5,717 nucleotides of DNA, from positions 1-5,717 of the forward strand of contig JAKAAS010000149.1 of NCBI GenBank assembly GCA_021802225.1. The letters are read 5' to 3'. Position 1 is the stretch's first letter. Each line of letters begins with the position of its first letter. The position numbers were made by a program, and so were the translations under genes. Shown here piece by piece: positions 5,686 to 5,717 of this stretch. Source of the stretch: Bacillota bacterium. Lineage in GTDB: Bacteria; Bacillota_E; Sulfobacillia; Sulfobacillales; Sulfobacillaceae. The notes under the pieces are model-generated. The model searched no databases. It was given only the letters and a program-made list of their open reading frames with translations, and was not told where the DNA came from.

Positions 5686-5717
5686 GTGTGGGAACTGGGG
5701 AACACGCGTGGGAACAC
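5686..5717. repeat. Three GGGAAC direct repeats upstream of the mobilisation operon
   Basis: GGGAAC occurs at 5690-5695, 5698-5703 and 5710-5715. The first and third share GTGGGAAC and are 20 bp apart, two helical turns. A palindrome, CACGCGTG (5703-5710), joins the second and third. The repeats end 9 bp or so before the ribosome site of the first ribbon-helix-helix gene and run to the window edge, so the array may continue. They could be an operator for the ribbon-helix-helix proteins, iterons, or part of an oriT. Confidence 0.45.

Noticed and set aside
1..5717. CRISPR array, tRNA/rRNA, insertion sequence or phage integrase
   Set aside because: No regularly spaced repeats, no tRNA-like cloverleaf sequence, no transposase or integrase motifs and no terminal repeats with a flanking duplication were seen.

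Overview
The window looks like accessory DNA from a Gram-positive, Firmicutes-type bacterium of intermediate G+C. Most genes are preceded by a strong AGGAGG-type Shine-Dalgarno sequence. The relaxase remnant resembles the MobP2/MobL relaxases typical of that phylum. A thermo-acidophile such as Sulfobacillus is possible, but this is a guess from style and not from a marker gene.

Left part (1-3700, + strand): four tightly packed genes read as one operon that starts upstream of the window. They are (1) the C-terminal part of an arginase/agmatinase-family ureohydrolase with its visible metal ligands intact; (2) a 295-residue soluble protein that resembles the LpxL/HtrB-like acyltransferase fold but has an altered HX4(D/E) motif; (3) a 352-residue SAM-dependent enzyme of the spermidine-synthase-like class with an extra C-terminal domain of about 140 residues; and (4) a 12-helix-type major facilitator exporter. 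Genes 2 and 3 overlap by 17 bp, and genes 3 and 4 overlap by 4 bp (GTGA). This is the layout of a small biosynthesis-and-export cassette. Guanidine hydrolysis plus a polyamine-synthase-like enzyme suggests a modified polyamine or arginine-derived small molecule. A peptide product is an alternative. No precursor peptide or core synthase is visible here.

Right part (3732-5717, - strand): a mobilisation region that converges on the cassette. In reading order it holds iteron-like GGGAAC repeats, two consecutive ribbon-helix-helix-type DNA-binding proteins (140 and 156 residues), a relaxase gene that is broken (a frameshift at a G7 run, an in-frame stop, and a missing catalytic histidine region), a small ORF with a perfect Shine-Dalgarno sequence inside the relaxase tail, a 45-residue small protein, and a 24-codon ORF that may be truncated at the border with the cassette.

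Overall, the window appears to be the border between a cargo biosynthetic operon and a decayed plasmid or mobilisable-element backbone. No transposase, integrase, tRNA, rRNA or CRISPR array was seen.
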